Source: Alphaproteobacteria bacterium
GTDB taxonomy: Bacteria > Pseudomonadota > Alphaproteobacteria > Micavibrionales > Micavibrionaceae
DNA length: 64,000 nt
Direction: 5' to 3'
Assembly: GCA_030750865.1 (NCBI GenBank)
Contig: JASMHE010000008.1
Location: forward strand, 496,001-560,000
Translations under genes and position numbers: made by a program
Notes under the pieces: generated by a model
The model's database searches: none
What the model was told of the DNA's origin: nothing
Seen by the model: the letters and a program-made list of their open reading frames with translations, nothing else
Shown here: positions 18,616 through 28,765 of the stretch, in pieces
Position numbering within the stretch: the stretch's first letter is position 1
Layout of the letters: each line of letters begins with the position of its first letter

Positions 18616-19077
18616 ATGGCAGACGAAAAGATTGAAGTACAACTTATGGCGATGGAACATGCCGTTGGTTTAAACCTGCCGACATACGCAACTGAACAAT
18701 CAGCGGGCATGGATTTATCCGCCGCACTGGAAGAAGCTTTTGAACTCGGCCCTGGGGAACGCGCCCTGATCCCGACAGGGCTTGCCATTGCTCTGCCCGC
18801 CGGTTACGAGGCACAAGTCCGCCCGCGTTCCGGTCTGGCCGTCAAACATGGCGTGACCGTTTTGAACACCCCCGGCACGGTTGATGCCGATTATCGCGGC
18901 GAAATCAAAGTCGTTCTAGTCAATCACGGGCAAGAGCCGTTCACCATTGAACGTGGCATGCGCATCGCACAAATGGTCATCGCAAAGCACGAAAGTGTGA
19001 AATGGGCTGTGGTCAAAGATCTGGAAGAAACAGAACGCGGCGAAGGCGGCTTCGGGTCAACGGGGACAGCAGGTTAA
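18616..19077 (+). CDS. dut: dUTP diphosphatase
   Basis: Trimeric dUTPase converting dUTP to dUMP, which limits uracil in DNA and feeds dTMP synthesis. All five family motifs are visible: [50 protein letters not shown], and the C-terminal [11 protein letters not shown] that closes over the active site. The 153-residue length is normal. A GAGG ribosome site precedes the ATG. The stop codon is part of an inverted repeat shared with the convergent 65-residue gene. Confidence 0.97.
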   Translation: MADEKIEVQLMAMEHAVGLNLPTYATEQSAGMDLSAALEEAFELGPGERALIPTGLAIALPAGYEAQVRPRSGLAVKHGVTVLNTPGTVDADYRGEIKVVLVNHGQEPFTIERGMRIAQMVIAKHESVKWAVVKDLEETERGEGGFGSTGTAG

Positions 19078-19098
19078 TCTGCCGGTCGATGCAGATTA
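19075..19098. terminator. Stop-to-stop inverted repeat between dut and the convergent 65-residue gene
   Basis: TAATCTGC and GCAGATTA form a perfect 8-bp stem around an 8-base loop. The outer ends are the TAA stop codons of the two convergent genes. There is no T-run, so it may act as a shared, weak or Rho-assisted terminator or as an mRNA 3' end stabiliser. Confidence 0.4.
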
Positions 19099-19293
19099 CG
19101 CAATCCGTGCCGTCTGGTTGAACAAATGGCGGAAACGCCATTCCTGATAATCATTGATGAATTTTTCTTTCAACACGCCGTGCGGTTCTGCAGGCACGTC
19201 AGAGTCCGTAGTAGCTGCGTCCTGATGTTCCGCAACTGCACGTTTTGTTTTTGCCTCAACATAGCTATTTGCCATAAATTTTATGTGCTGCAT
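19096..19293 (-). CDS. Hypothetical small protein
   Basis: A 65-residue polar protein of unknown function. An AGAAGG ribosome site lies eight bases before the ATG at 19293, which favours this start over the inner Met at residue 7. The C-terminal half (KEKFINDYQEWRFRHLFNQT) is predicted helical with aromatic and basic residues. No signal peptide, membrane helix or recognisable domain is visible. It converges with dut and is divergent from mutS. Confidence 0.5.
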   Translation of the reverse strand: MQHIKFMANSYVEAKTKRAVAEHQDAATTDSDVPAEPHGVLKEKFINDYQEWRFRHLFNQTARIA

Positions 19294-19480
19294 TAGCTAA
19301 ACCTTCTAACTCACTCTAATGAATACAATAATTCATCACACAAATCATATAATGTAAGTATGGCCTTTGTCAATCTTCCTGACATCATGTACGTCACGGC
19401 AAAAAAGTTGTGTATGCCGCAGCTATAAACGCATTCTTTCCTTTATCAATCCACCCCGAATTGGCTACCCTAGTGAAATC

Positions 19481-22222
19481 ATGTCAAATGCCGCAGAAAA
19501 ACAGCACCTTCAGGCTGAAAAAGATCCTGAAAACAATGCGTTAAAAACCGTTGACGATTTCATCGCAGACGGTCACACCCCTATGATGGCACAATATCTG
19601 TCGGTAAAGACACAGCACCCTGACTGCCTTGTCCTGTACCGTATGGGTGATTTTTACGAATTATTCTTTGATGACGCCATTACGGCATCTGCCATTCTCG
19701 ACATCACCCTGACCAAGCGCGGCAAGAATCAGGGCGAAGAAATTCCGATGGCGGGCGTGCCGTTTCACTCCTTTGAACCCTATCTGGCAAAACTGATCAA
19801 AGCCGGACACAAAGTGGCCATCTGCGAACAGACAGAAACGCCAGAAGAAGCCAAAAAGCGCGGCGGATACAAGGCGCTTGTCAACCGCGAAGTCGTCCGC
19901 ATTCTGACGCAAGGGACGCTGACCGAAGACAGTCTGCTAAATGCCCGCGAGAATAATTATCTGTGCGCCGTATCCGAAATGGCCGGACAATTCGGTATCG
20001 CGTGGATTGAACTTTCAACCGGTGAATTCAATGTACAGCCCGTGGCGGAAAAATCACTGATTTCAACATTGGAACGCATCGCCCCGCGCGAGATTCTCGT
20101 CGCACAAACATTGCTCGACCGCAATGAAGCCATCGGCACTGCCGTGCATTTGCGCGACATCATGTCGCCGCTGGTTGCCAGCATGTTCGACAGTCAAAAC
20201 GCCGAAAAACGCCTTGAAAAACAATTTGGCGTTGGCACACTGGAATCATTTGGCGGTTTCAGCCGCGCCGAAACATCGGCCGCAGGCACACTGCTTGACT
20301 ATATCGACCGCACGCAAAAAGGCAAAGTGCCGCATATGCAGCGCCCGCGCCAAATTGCAAACGGCGATATTATGGAGATCGATGCCGCAACACGCCGCAA
20401 CCTTGAACTGATGCGCACCTTATCCGGCGAAAAGCGCGGATCACTTTTATCCTGCATCGATATGACAGTTACAAGCTGTGGTGCACGCCTGTTGCAAAAC
20501 AGATTGTCGGCCCCGCTGATGTGCATCGATACGATCACCGCACGGCAAGATGAAGTTGAAAACGCCATCCAAAACACCGCTTTGCGCGAAGATATCCGCG
20601 ATGGTCTGCGCGAATTACCCGATATTGAACGCGCAATGGCCCGTCTGACCGCTGATCGCGGCAGCCCGCGTGATCTGGGCGCAATGCGCGAAGGCCTGCA
20701 CGGTGCATCCGTCATTATGGCGCTGATCCAAAACAACAAAGACAAAGCCCCTGCCCTTTGCGCCCTTGCGGGCGGGTTACAGCAATCTCCGGCAATTCAG
20801 GATTTGGCCGATACACTCAAGGCCGCCCTCAAAGACGACCTTCCAGCCATGAGTCGTGATGGCGGTTTCATTCGCGAAGGCTTTCACCAGAAGCTTGATG
20901 ATCTGCGCGTTTTAAAAGATGAAAGCAAGCGCCTGATTGCAAATCTGCAACAGAAATATCAAGAAATGACGGGCATATCGTCCATGAAGATCAGCTTTAA
21001 TAACGTGCTGGGCTATTTCATCGATGTCCCCTCAAAACATGCTGATCCGCTGATGGTGCGCAAGGGCGAGGAAAACACAAGCGACAACCCATTCATTCAC
21101 CGCCAGACAATGGCAAGCTCGGTACGATTTACAACACCGGAACTCGCCGAACTAGAACGCGACATCGCGCAAGCCGGTGATCGCATTCTGGCCATCGAAC
21201 AAGACCTGTTCCAGCAACTGGTAAGCAAGTGCTGCGCGCTATCATCCGATGTCGCCCCGATCGCACAGGCCATTGCCGCCATTGATGTTGCAACATCCCT
21301 TGCGGACCTCGCCATCAATGAAAATTATGTCCGTCCGTCTGTGGATGGCTCCAACGCCTTCAGTATTCAAAAAGGTCGCCACCCTGTTGTAGAAGCCGCC
21401 TTGCGCAAAGATAGTGCGCACAGCTTTGTGCCAAATGATTGTGACCTCGGTGACGGGCAGAAATTATGGCTTCTGACAGGGCCGAACATGGCGGGTAAGT
21501 CAACATTCCTGCGGCAAAACGCCTTGATTGCCATTCTGGCACAGATGGGCAGCTTCGTACCCGCAGAACACGCGCAAATCGGCATCGTGGACCGCTTATT
21601 CAGCCGTGTCGGCGCATCCGATGATCTGGCCAGCGGCCGTTCCACCTTTATGGTCGAAATGGTTGAAACGGCTTCTATCCTCAATCAGGCAACAGAGCGC
21701 TCTTTGGTTATTCTGGATGAAATCGGGCGCGGCACAGCCACCTTTGACGGTCTGTCTATCGCATGGGCCTGCGTTGAACATTTGCATGAAACAAATCAAT
21801 GCCGCGGTCTGTTTGCCACGCACTATCATGAACTTGCCGCGTTGGAAGGCAAGCTCGATAACCTGTCCTGCCACTCAATGCAGGTCAAAGAATGGAAAGG
21901 CGATATTGTGTTTCTTCATTCTGTCGGTAAAGGCAGCGCCGATCATTCATACGGTATTCACGTCGCCAAAATCGCAGGCCTGCCGCCTGTGGTTATCACA
22001 CGCGCCGAACAAGTCCTGAACAAGCTGGAAACAGGCGAAAAATCCGGAAAAATCAGCCAGCTTTCCGAAGAATTGCCGCTGTTCTCCGTTGTGGAAGCCG
22101 AACAAAAACCGGCTCAGCCCTCCGCCCTCGAAGAAAAAATGCAGACCATCAATCCGGACGACCTTTCCCCGCGCGATGCGCTCGACATGCTTTACACGCT
22201 AAAACAGCTCGGCCAAGAATAA
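19481..22222 (+). CDS. mutS: DNA mismatch repair protein MutS
   Basis: Recognises base mismatches and small loops and starts methyl-directed-type repair with MutL. The mismatch-reading FYE lies at residues 58-60 in [11 protein letters not shown]. The connector and lever domains follow. The ATPase has Walker [10 protein letters not shown] at 667-675, then [10 protein letters not shown], Walker [16 protein letters not shown], and THYHEL. The 913-residue length is typical. The start at 19481 matches family N-termini; the in-frame extension to a TTG at 19367 looks non-coding. The ribosome site is weak. Confidence 0.96.
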   Translation: MSNAAEKQHLQAEKDPENNALKTVDDFIADGHTPMMAQYLSVKTQHPDCLVLYRMGDFYELFFDDAITASAILDITLTKRGKNQGEEIPMAGVPFHSFEPYLAKLIKAGHKVAICEQTETPEEAKKRGGYKALVNREVVRILTQGTLTEDSLLNARENNYLCAVSEMAGQFGIAWIELSTGEFNVQPVAEKSLISTLERIAPREILVAQTLLDRNEAIGTAVHLRDIMSPLVASMFDSQNAEKRLEKQFGVGTLESFGGFSRAETSAAGTLLDYIDRTQKGKVPHMQRPRQIANGDIMEIDAATRRNLELMRTLSGEKRGSLLSCIDMTVTSCGARLLQNRLSAPLMCIDTITARQDEVENAIQNTALREDIRDGLRELPDIERAMARLTADRGSPRDLGAMREGLHGASVIMALIQNNKDKAPALCALAGGLQQSPAIQDLADTLKAALKDDLPAMSRDGGFIREGFHQKLDDLRVLKDESKRLIANLQQKYQEMTGISSMKISFNNVLGYFIDVPSKHADPLMVRKGEENTSDNPFIHRQTMASSVRFTTPELAELERDIAQAGDRILAIEQDLFQQLVSKCCALSSDVAPIAQAIAAIDVATSLADLAINENYVRPSVDGSNAFSIQKGRHPVVEAALRKDSAHSFVPNDCDLGDGQKLWLLTGPNMAGKSTFLRQNALIAILAQMGSFVPAEHAQIGIVDRLFSRVGASDDLASGRSTFMVEMVETASILNQATERSLVILDEIGRGTATFDGLSIAWACVEHLHETNQCRGLFATHYHELAALEGKLDNLSCHSMQVKEWKGDIVFLHSVGKGSADHSYGIHVAKIAGLPPVVITRAEQVLNKLETGEKSGKISQLSEELPLFSVVEAEQKPAQPSALEEKMQTINPDDLSPRDALDMLYTLKQLGQE

Positions 22223-22330
22223 CAGCGGAATACGCACCGCTATTTCGCGGAGACATTCACGCCCATCCCCTCGCAACCGCAGCATATATTATCCTTTATA
22301 AAACATGCCGTTAACTGCTAGAATTAAGGC

Positions 22331-23254
22331 ATGGAACAAACGCACACAATACTCAGAAAAAACATACTGGAACAGATCGGCAATACGCCCCTGTTCGCGC
22401 TGTGCAATGGCATCTATGCCAAAGGTGAATTTCTGAACCCGTCCGGTTCTATCAAGGCCCGCATGGCACATTACATGATTGAACGCGCCGAAGAAGAAGG
22501 CTTGTTAAAGCCCGGCGACACAATCGTGGAAGCCACAAGCGGTAATACAGGCAACGCGATGAGTATGGTTGCCGCTGCCAAAGGCTATAAAATGCTGGTC
22601 CTGATGCCAAGCGGGTACACCAACGAGCGCACATTGATTTCGCGCGGCTTTGGTGCGGATATTCGCTATGTCGGTCATTTCCAAGTCAATGAGGCGCGGC
22701 AAGAAGCTCTGGAGCTTGGTCAGAAAGACGGCTATTACTGCCCCGCACAGTTTGACAGCGAATGGAATGTCGAAGAAAACCGCGACTGGCTGGGACAGGA
22801 AATTAGCAAACAGCTTGAGGAACTCGGCCTCAAAATTGATGCCATTGTACAAGGCGTCGGTACAGGCGGCACGTTGATCGGCAATGCAATGGCCCTGAAA
22901 GAACACCACAACCCCGACCTGAAGGTCTTTGCAATGGAGCCAAGCGAATCCAAGACACTGGCCTGCTGCATGGTTGCAGATCATAAAATCGAGGGCATTT
23001 CCGACGGGTTTGTGCCGACAATATACCAGCGGCACAGCAATCTGGTTGACGAGGTCATCTCTGTGAACAGCCAGATCGCAATTGAAGAAACAAAGAGATT
23101 ATGCGCGGATAAAGGCATTTTCGTCGGTCCAAGCTCCGGCGCGAATTATTTCGCCGCGCGCCATATCAAAGAACACTATCCCGATATCGGCAACGTCCTG
23201 ACATTCCTATGCGATCGCGGCGAGAAATATCTATCGATGTTATTTGAAGAATAA
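22331..23254 (+). CDS. PLP-dependent cysteine synthase family protein
   Basis: Fold-type II PLP enzyme of the cysteine synthase/cystathionine beta-synthase family, 307 residues. IGNTPLFAL opens the domain. The PLP lysine is K42 in NPSGSIKARM. The substrate loop is EATSGNTGNAMSM near 67-79, the phosphate-binding loop is VGTGGTLIG, and GPSSGANY is the C-terminal PLP contact. It probably makes cysteine from O-acetylserine or O-phosphoserine and sulfide, but CysK, CysM and related activities cannot be separated by eye, so no symbol is given. Confidence 0.85.
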   Translation: MEQTHTILRKNILEQIGNTPLFALCNGIYAKGEFLNPSGSIKARMAHYMIERAEEEGLLKPGDTIVEATSGNTGNAMSMVAAAKGYKMLVLMPSGYTNERTLISRGFGADIRYVGHFQVNEARQEALELGQKDGYYCPAQFDSEWNVEENRDWLGQEISKQLEELGLKIDAIVQGVGTGGTLIGNAMALKEHHNPDLKVFAMEPSESKTLACCMVADHKIEGISDGFVPTIYQRHSNLVDEVISVNSQIAIEETKRLCADKGIFVGPSSGANYFAARHIKEHYPDIGNVLTFLCDRGEKYLSMLFEE

Positions 23255-23280
23255 GAAACGGCTGTTTCTTTATTTCTTTT
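23253..23280 (+). terminator. Probable intrinsic terminator after the cysteine synthase-like gene
   Basis: AAGAAAC, loop GGCT, GTTTCTT gives a perfect 7-bp stem overlapping the stop codon, followed by TATTTCTTTTT. It lies between convergent genes only 15 bases apart. The stem is AT-rich, so strength is uncertain. Confidence 0.45.
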
Positions 23281-24223
23281 TCAGCTTTCCGACAACTTTT
23301 GACATGAAGCCGCCACCCGCCTCCGTTTCATCGTCATCTTGCACAGATGGTGCGGCTTGCAGCGCATTGTCTTCATCGTCAACAAGCGACATATCAACGT
23401 CTTTGATCAACGCTTCGAAATCAACCGATTTAAAGTTCATCGTGTTAAGACGGGCAATGATCTCTTGTTCTTGTTTATCAAAATCACCGTCACACCAGCA
23501 AAGCAGACGTGCGATGTAGAAAAAGCGGTTCCGGTCCTGTTGATCTTCAATGCGTGAAAACATCACATCAATTGATTGCGGCGTTTGCATATCGACCAGC
23601 AGCGTATCGCGCTGTTCTTCGGTAAAGGCGACCGTTTCCAGAATATTATTCATGAACGCCTTTTCACTATCCATAACGACGCCATCAGCATGCGCCACTG
23701 AAAAGACCGCGCGCCACATCGCGAGTTCACTTTCCGTGACAGAAGGCATTGTTGTCCGCAAATTCGGGAAAACCGTATGCAGGTATTCTTGTAAACTTTG
23801 CGCTGTGTCGAACCCATCCGGCTTTTCCAGCAACGGCGCAATCACATCCGAATTTTCACTTTTTGCCATTGCGGCCGCAAACGCTTGCCCTCTGCCTGAT
23901 TTTTCGATTTCCGCGGCCAGCTCGCCTCGAATGGCTTCGGCCTGTGCGACCAAATCGCCGCCGTTCCAGTAAAACAGCCGCAGCACTTCACAAAACTTCA
24001 CAAGATCGTCATCGGCAGTCACATGCTGCAAAACACTATGCAACTCGCTCGGGCTCAGGATCTCATCATGAATGATTTTATATTGCTCCGCCGGCATGCC
24101 TTTACGACTCAGCGTTGCTTCAAGTGCAACACGGTCATCCGGTGTCAAATGCTCTGTTATGTGTGCCACTTTCAAAATGGCACGCCACATATTAAAACGA
24201 CTGTCGGAAACTGGAGCTTGCAT
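23270..24223 (-). CDS. Tandem TerB-like domain protein
   Basis: A 317-residue protein made of two related helical units. The first, about residues 11-110, begins MWRAILKVAHITEHLTPDDRVAL and contains LRLFYWNGGDLVAQAEAI. The second, about 165-265, begins MWRAVFSVAHADGVVMDSEKAFM and contains LLCWCDGDFDKQEQEII. The acidic helix pattern matches TerB/TerB-like metal-binding bundles tied to membrane-stress and tellurite-type systems. The acidic tail ends with GGGFMSKVVGKLKKK, an amphipathic basic end that could touch membrane. It has no signal peptide and no ter operon nearby. It is divergent from the BPL_N pair. Confidence 0.65.
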   Translation of the reverse strand: MQAPVSDSRFNMWRAILKVAHITEHLTPDDRVALEATLSRKGMPAEQYKIIHDEILSPSELHSVLQHVTADDDLVKFCEVLRLFYWNGGDLVAQAEAIRGELAAEIEKSGRGQAFAAAMAKSENSDVIAPLLEKPDGFDTAQSLQEYLHTVFPNLRTTMPSVTESELAMWRAVFSVAHADGVVMDSEKAFMNNILETVAFTEEQRDTLLVDMQTPQSIDVMFSRIEDQQDRNRFFYIARLLCWCDGDFDKQEQEIIARLNTMNFKSVDFEALIKDVDMSLVDDEDNALQAAPSVQDDDETEAGGGFMSKVVGKLKKK

Positions 24224-24399
24224 GTGATATCCCCTCTTTGCTATTCGGCCTTCATTATTGATTATTTTACCTTACAGAGCAAGGCCTTATCACGTGGATA
24301 TTCCGGACAAAAATCCCGCATATTTAATATAGTCGAATATCGTTATTGTTTTATGAACAAAATTTGCGCCTTTTTGCAAAATGGTTTAAAGGAATAAAA

Positions 24400-25188
24400 A
24401 TGCAAATTTTGATCTATCAGGATTATGTCGAAAATAATCACGTCCTTTTCCGCGCGCTGCAGGATGCCTATCCCGCCGCGCACATTGCCTATTGCGATGC
24501 GGACGACATCAAAGGCGGCATTCTGACAGACAAAACAGATCTTTTCATCATGCCCGGTGGCGCGGACCTTTATTATTGCGAAAAATTGAACGGTACGGGT
24601 AACAGAAAAATCCGTAACTATGTTGAAAATGGCGGACGTTATCTCGGCATCTGTGCCGGCGCTTACTATGGCTGCGCAAATATCGCATGGGCGGAAGATA
24701 CTCCCGAACAGGCCATCACAGGATCGCGCGAACTGGCTTTCTTTCACGGCACAGCCCGCGGCCCCGTGCATCAATTCATAGAAAACGGACAAATTGAAAA
24801 ATCGTGGAAAGGCGCTCCTGCCGTACAATATGACACAGGCACAGCGATGATTGATGCGATCGCACCCTACGCCGCCGGCCCTGTCTTCATCGCAGACAAC
24901 ACAGCACACGTCGATCACGACATCATTGCGCGTTACACAGACCTGCCGGAGGATCAAGATATCGCGGCAGTCCGTTGTACCATCGGCAAAGGCAGTGCTT
25001 TGCTTTGTAGCTTTCATCCCGAGTACAGCGCCGCTTATGCCCGCAAAAAACATTATAAAAACGCGAACAGCTCCCACGCATGGGACAGCGACATTCTGCG
25101 CAAACTGGAACAGGACAACACGAACTGGCTTGCGTTTATTATCAATACAGTGATGGCGGAGGTGCGTTATGACAGACAATACGCCTGA
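24400..25188 (+). CDS. BPL_N-domain (class I glutamine amidotransferase-like) protein, copy 1
   Basis: A 262-residue cytoplasmic protein of the biotin-protein-ligase N-terminal-domain family, with a GATase1-like fold. Residues 1-10 (MQILIYQDYV) start the fold. FIMPGGADLYYCEKL and NYVENGGRYLGICAGAYYG carry the nucleophile-elbow cysteine near residue 90. FFHGTARGPVHQF contains a conserved histidine. No biotin ligase catalytic domain is attached, and the substrate is unknown. The start at 24400 follows AAAGGA. Its 3' end overlaps the paralogue downstream by 20 bases, implying translational coupling. Confidence 0.75.
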   Translation: MQILIYQDYVENNHVLFRALQDAYPAAHIAYCDADDIKGGILTDKTDLFIMPGGADLYYCEKLNGTGNRKIRNYVENGGRYLGICAGAYYGCANIAWAEDTPEQAITGSRELAFFHGTARGPVHQFIENGQIEKSWKGAPAVQYDTGTAMIDAIAPYAAGPVFIADNTAHVDHDIIARYTDLPEDQDIAAVRCTIGKGSALLCSFHPEYSAAYARKKHYKNANSSHAWDSDILRKLEQDNTNWLAFIINTVMAEVRYDRQYA

Positions 25189-26011
25189 GCAAAATCTCAT
25201 CATCCACACAGACCATTTCGTCAGCAGCGGTGAAATTTCACGCACCCTGAAAGACAGCTTCAATAATGTCGCCTTTATCGAAGCATCAGGCGAAGATTTA
25301 AAACGCGGCGGCTTGCTCGACCCGCAAAAAACACTGGCGTATTTCCTACCCGGGATCAGCGGTGATCACAGCCCGTACAACGATCAAATAGGTCCGGCCG
25401 GAAACGCGGAAATACGGCGTTACGTTGAAAATGGCGGCGTGTTTGTCGGCACATGCGCGGGGGCGTATTATGCCTGTGAACATATTGTCTATGACGCGCC
25501 GTGGATTTATCCGGCAAAAACCAACCGTCCGGGCCTGAATTTCTTTAACGCACTGGCACACGGCCCCGTGCGCAGTAATGCCATTCAGGCACAGGACGAT
25601 CAATGGTTCGGTGATTGCAGCGTCATTTCCGTACGCTACAAAGATAAAGACGGCACAGAAAAGCCCGGCGGCATTGCCTATGGCAACGGTCCGGCCTTGA
25701 TCCCGCGCGACCCGAACGACCCCGACCTTGAAATCATTGCGCGCTATGATGACACACCGAATAATGACATCGCGCTGGCTGTGCAACGCGTCGGCAAGGG
25801 GCTGGCCATTTTCATGGGTGTTATCCCCTATATCCGGTATGATGAACAATACGCAGGCAGCCCGTTCCCCAAACTGGCCGCACTCACGGCTGATCTGCAA
25901 AAACACGAAGAAAGTCGCAGCGAGGTATGGTCATTACTGATGGATCGTATTCAGCAACATCATTTTGATCTTGGCACGCTAAACAAAGCTGTGTTAAGAC
26001 ATCAGCCATGA
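25169..26011 (+). CDS. BPL_N-domain (class I glutamine amidotransferase-like) protein, copy 2
   Basis: A 280-residue paralogue of the preceding protein. [15 protein letters not shown] replaces the MPGGAD segment. [20 protein letters not shown] keeps the elbow cysteine near residue 93. [13 protein letters not shown] parallels the histidine segment of copy 1. A GGAGG ribosome site lies inside copy 1. The sequences have clearly diverged, so the duplication is not recent. The ATGA overlap with trmFO ties three genes into one transcript. The product may form a heterodimer with copy 1; that is inference. Confidence 0.72.
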   Translation: MTDNTPEQNLIIHTDHFVSSGEISRTLKDSFNNVAFIEASGEDLKRGGLLDPQKTLAYFLPGISGDHSPYNDQIGPAGNAEIRRYVENGGVFVGTCAGAYYACEHIVYDAPWIYPAKTNRPGLNFFNALAHGPVRSNAIQAQDDQWFGDCSVISVRYKDKDGTEKPGGIAYGNGPALIPRDPNDPDLEIIARYDDTPNNDIALAVQRVGKGLAIFMGVIPYIRYDEQYAGSPFPKLAALTADLQKHEESRSEVWSLLMDRIQQHHFDLGTLNKAVLRHQP

Positions 26012-27399
26012 CACACACGCCAACAGATACAAAGACAAAACCCCTTCACATCATCGGTGCCGGATTAGCCGGTAGCGAAGCGGCATGGCAAGCAGCCAAT
26101 CTTGGCGTGCCCGTCATTTTACATGAAATGCGTCCGGACCGGAAAACAGATGCGCACCATACAGATTACTGCGCAGAGCTGGTTTGCTCGAATTCGTTCC
26201 GGTCCGACGATGCCGAAAGCAATGCGGTCGGCCTGCTGCACGAAGAAATGCGCCGCTGTAATTCCATCATTATGCGCGAAGGCGCAAAGGCCGCCGTTCC
26301 TGCGGGTAGCGCACTGGCCGTTGATCGGAATGTCTTTTCCGAAGGCGTCACAAAGGCATTGCAGGATCACCCGCTTATCACCGTTGAGCGCGGCGAAATC
26401 AAAGGATTGCCACCTGCCGAGTGGGGGCACACTATTATTGCCACAGGTCCGCTGACATCGGATAATCTGGCAAGCGCTATCAAAGAGCTGACCGGCGAAG
26501 ACGAGCTAGCCTTCTTTGATGCGATTGCGCCTATTATTTACAAGGAAAGCATCAATTTTGATGTGGCGTGGTTCCAGTCCCGCTATGACAAAGAAGGCCC
26601 GAACGGCACAGGCAAAGATTACATCAACTGCCCGATGACCGAACAGCAATATAACGACTTTATCAATGCCTTGCTGGAATCAGATAAAACAGAATTCAAA
26701 GACTGGGAAAAAGATACACCCTATTTCGAAGGCTGCATGCCGATCGAAGTCATGGCAAGCCGCGGACCGGAAACACTGCGTTTTGGCCCGATGAAACCTG
26801 TCGGCCTGACCAACCCGCATGCAGACGAACGCCCTTATGCTGTCGTACAGCTCCGTCAGGACAATACACTCGGCACACTCTATAACATCGTCGGTTTCCA
26901 AACAAAAATGAAATATGGCGCACAAACAGACATATTCCGCATGATCCCCGGACTGGAAAATGCTGAATTTGCGCGTCTTGGCGGCATTCACCGCAATACA
27001 TTCATCAATTCACCAAAATTGCTAGATCAGACATTGCGCCTGAAAGCGCGGCCTGACATCCGCTTTGCAGGGCAAATCACAGGGTGCGAAGGCTATGTCG
27101 AAAGCGCCTCTGTCGGCATTATGGCTGCACGCTTTGCCGTCGCCGAGATGCGCGGCGAAGAGATAGCGCCGCCACCGGCTGAAACGGCGATGGGCAGCCT
27201 GCTGTCACACATCACAGGCGGGGCAAACGCCGACACATTCCAGCCGATGAATATCAATTTCGGCCTCTTCCCACCGCTGGAAGAACGCATCAAGGGCCGC
27301 CGCGGCGAACGCAAAGCCGCGCGCAAAAAAGCCCTGACACGCAGGGCTCTTGACGTTATTGATAATTGGGCAAAGCCTGCAAAGGACGAAGCGGCCTAG
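26008..27399 (+). CDS. trmFO: Methylenetetrahydrofolate--tRNA-(uracil-5-)-methyltransferase TrmFO
   Basis: Flavoenzyme that forms ribothymidine at U54 of tRNA using methylene-THF as carbon donor and FADH2 as reductant. The N-terminal FAD motif is [15 protein letters not shown] near residue 16. [20 protein letters not shown] near residue 60 is highly diagnostic. The C-terminal [15 protein letters not shown] contains a conserved cysteine. The 463-residue length is normal. It overlaps copy 2 of the BPL_N pair at its start and shares a CTAG stop with the convergent 98-residue gene. Confidence 0.96.
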   Translation: MTHTPTDTKTKPLHIIGAGLAGSEAAWQAANLGVPVILHEMRPDRKTDAHHTDYCAELVCSNSFRSDDAESNAVGLLHEEMRRCNSIIMREGAKAAVPAGSALAVDRNVFSEGVTKALQDHPLITVERGEIKGLPPAEWGHTIIATGPLTSDNLASAIKELTGEDELAFFDAIAPIIYKESINFDVAWFQSRYDKEGPNGTGKDYINCPMTEQQYNDFINALLESDKTEFKDWEKDTPYFEGCMPIEVMASRGPETLRFGPMKPVGLTNPHADERPYAVVQLRQDNTLGTLYNIVGFQTKMKYGAQTDIFRMIPGLENAEFARLGGIHRNTFINSPKLLDQTLRLKARPDIRFAGQITGCEGYVESASVGIMAARFAVAEMRGEEIAPPPAETAMGSLLSHITGGANADTFQPMNINFGLFPPLEERIKGRRGERKAARKKALTRRALDVIDNWAKPAKDEAA

Positions 27400-27692
27400 A
27401 CGTCAGGGTCAAAGGCCGGATCAAGGCCAAGCGGATAGTCCTGGTTTTTCGCAACGAGTTCCGCTGTTTCCTGCGCAAAATTACGAACTTTGCCAAGATC
27501 ATCGGACGGCAACTCTCTTGCGGCATCCTGCTGTTCGAGTTTCTGAAGCGCTTCACTTGAAATCGCCACAACATCTTCGGTCGCTGACGCTTCACTTGCA
27601 GAAACAGGCTTATCCGTATCTGTCTTTGGCGTCGCACCCGTTTGCAATGTTTTCAGAACCGGTAAATTCGATAAAATAGATGAAATCGTCAT
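27396..27692 (-). CDS. Hypothetical 98-residue protein
   Basis: A small soluble protein of unknown function. The start is well supported by GGGAGAA seven bases before the ATG. The N-terminus ([19 protein letters not shown]) is weakly amphipathic. The middle is serine/threonine-rich, followed by [19 protein letters not shown], a helix type often seen in small secreted-substrate or flagellar-associated proteins, and a C-terminal helix [12 protein letters not shown]. That resemblance is not enough for a call. The stop codon overlaps the convergent trmFO stop. Confidence 0.55.
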   Translation of the reverse strand: MTISSILSNLPVLKTLQTGATPKTDTDKPVSASEASATEDVVAISSEALQKLEQQDAARELPSDDLGKVRNFAQETAELVAKNQDYPLGLDPAFDPDV

Positions 27693-27830
27693 TTTTATTC
27701 TCCCTCATATCCTATGATGGATTTCCGTGTACCCTTTTTAAATAACCCTAGCCATTAGTATACATGAAAAACGTTACCAAAATATATAATAAAAATATTA
27801 TGGTTTCATATCAACGCGTTATACCCCAAT

Positions 27831-28640
27831 TCAAAAGCGGGATGCAAACATAAACCAGAGATAAAATAACGGTGTTTTATGGTTAAGACGCGCATCGAAA
27901 ACATCATATTCCATACGATATAAACGCTTTAGATAATAGCGCGTCATGTATTTCATCACCTTCAGATAACGGCTATTTACTTGCGTATCCTGATTATAAG
28001 CATGTCCATGCGTTGCAATATCTTGCACAGCCAGCTTCAGACCGGTGACCGGCCCGTTTCTATAGATCATTTCCGGGTCAATATCATGATGCTCCAGCAA
28101 GTTCTGCGGTAAATAACAACGGTGATGAGACGCATAAAACGGAATAGCCCGCAACAACCCCGCCAATGAAAAAGCCCGTGATACATCCCGCGCATTTTCA
28201 CAGAAATCCTCGCCCAGAATCCGTAAACACAACTTCGTCAACGGTACAGACACGTGATCGATATATTTGACAAGTCCGTCAATATCCGCAGGCGCGGCAT
28301 CTTCCAAATCAAATTCACGGCCATAGAGCAAATCATCGAAATCCGCACGCGGCAAATCATATACCTTGATCGCGTCCCGCAGATTTTCGACAATGACGTT
28401 CTTTGGCGGTTTTTCATCCGCATAGATTTTATCCAAGGCATCACGCCACCATTGCAACCGGATCAAACCGATTGTTGTATCGGATACAATCTCGCGCGTT
28501 TTTGCAATTTCATGATGGAACGCAAATAATGCCCACAACGCATCACGCTGATCTTTATTTCCGATCAAGCCAAGCAAGAAGCGGTCTTTGTCATGCTCTC
28601 TCACGAGATCACGACAATAGTTCTTTGTTGTATTCTCCAT
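27831..28640 (-). CDS. NDUFAF6-like squalene/phytoene synthase-family protein
   Basis: A 269-residue member of the squalene/phytoene synthase fold. FHHEIAKTREIVSDTTIGLIRLQWWRDAL near residues 38-66 matches the NDUFAF6-type branch. The catalytic DxxxD that should occupy the first aspartate motif is replaced by H-E-I-A-K, so prenyl-diphosphate condensation is unlikely. NDUFAF6 is a mitochondrial complex I assembly factor. The alphaproteobacterial gene commonly lies downstream of secDF and the NDUFAF3-like gene, as here, though sodB intervenes. The start is uncertain: ATG at 28661 is possible, and neither site is strong. Confidence 0.78.
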   Translation of the reverse strand: MENTTKNYCRDLVREHDKDRFLLGLIGNKDQRDALWALFAFHHEIAKTREIVSDTTIGLIRLQWWRDALDKIYADEKPPKNVIVENLRDAIKVYDLPRADFDDLLYGREFDLEDAAPADIDGLVKYIDHVSVPLTKLCLRILGEDFCENARDVSRAFSLAGLLRAIPFYASHHRCYLPQNLLEHHDIDPEMIYRNGPVTGLKLAVQDIATHGHAYNQDTQVNSRYLKVMKYMTRYYLKRLYRMEYDVFDARLNHKTPLFYLWFMFASRF

Positions 28641-28693
28641 GATATATGAGCGTTTTTTCATGCGATCCCAATAGAAGGTCCTTGTCAAACCGT

Positions 28694-28716
28694 GTGAATG
28701 TTATACATTCATTCAC
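28694..28716. promoter_or_regulatory. Inverted repeat in the sodB upstream region
   Basis: GTGAATG and CATTCAC form a perfect 7-bp inverted repeat around nine bases; a nested GAATGT-TAT-ACATTC lies inside it. It sits about 50 bases before the sodB ATG, in the spacer divergent from the NDUFAF6-like gene. It could be an operator for a metal or redox regulator; none can be named. Confidence 0.4.
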
Positions 28717-28765
28717 GTGCTTACAAAAGGATTTAAACCAAATATAGAAAAGTAAAGGAGCAACC

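Noticed and set aside
19367-19480. Longer mutS start at a TTG
   Set aside because: The added 38 residues do not resemble MutS, and the family N-terminus begins at 19481.
24343-25263. 306-codon open frame on the minus strand over the first BPL_N gene
   Set aside because: Shadow of the coding strand; the plus-strand protein has recognisable motifs and a proper ribosome site.
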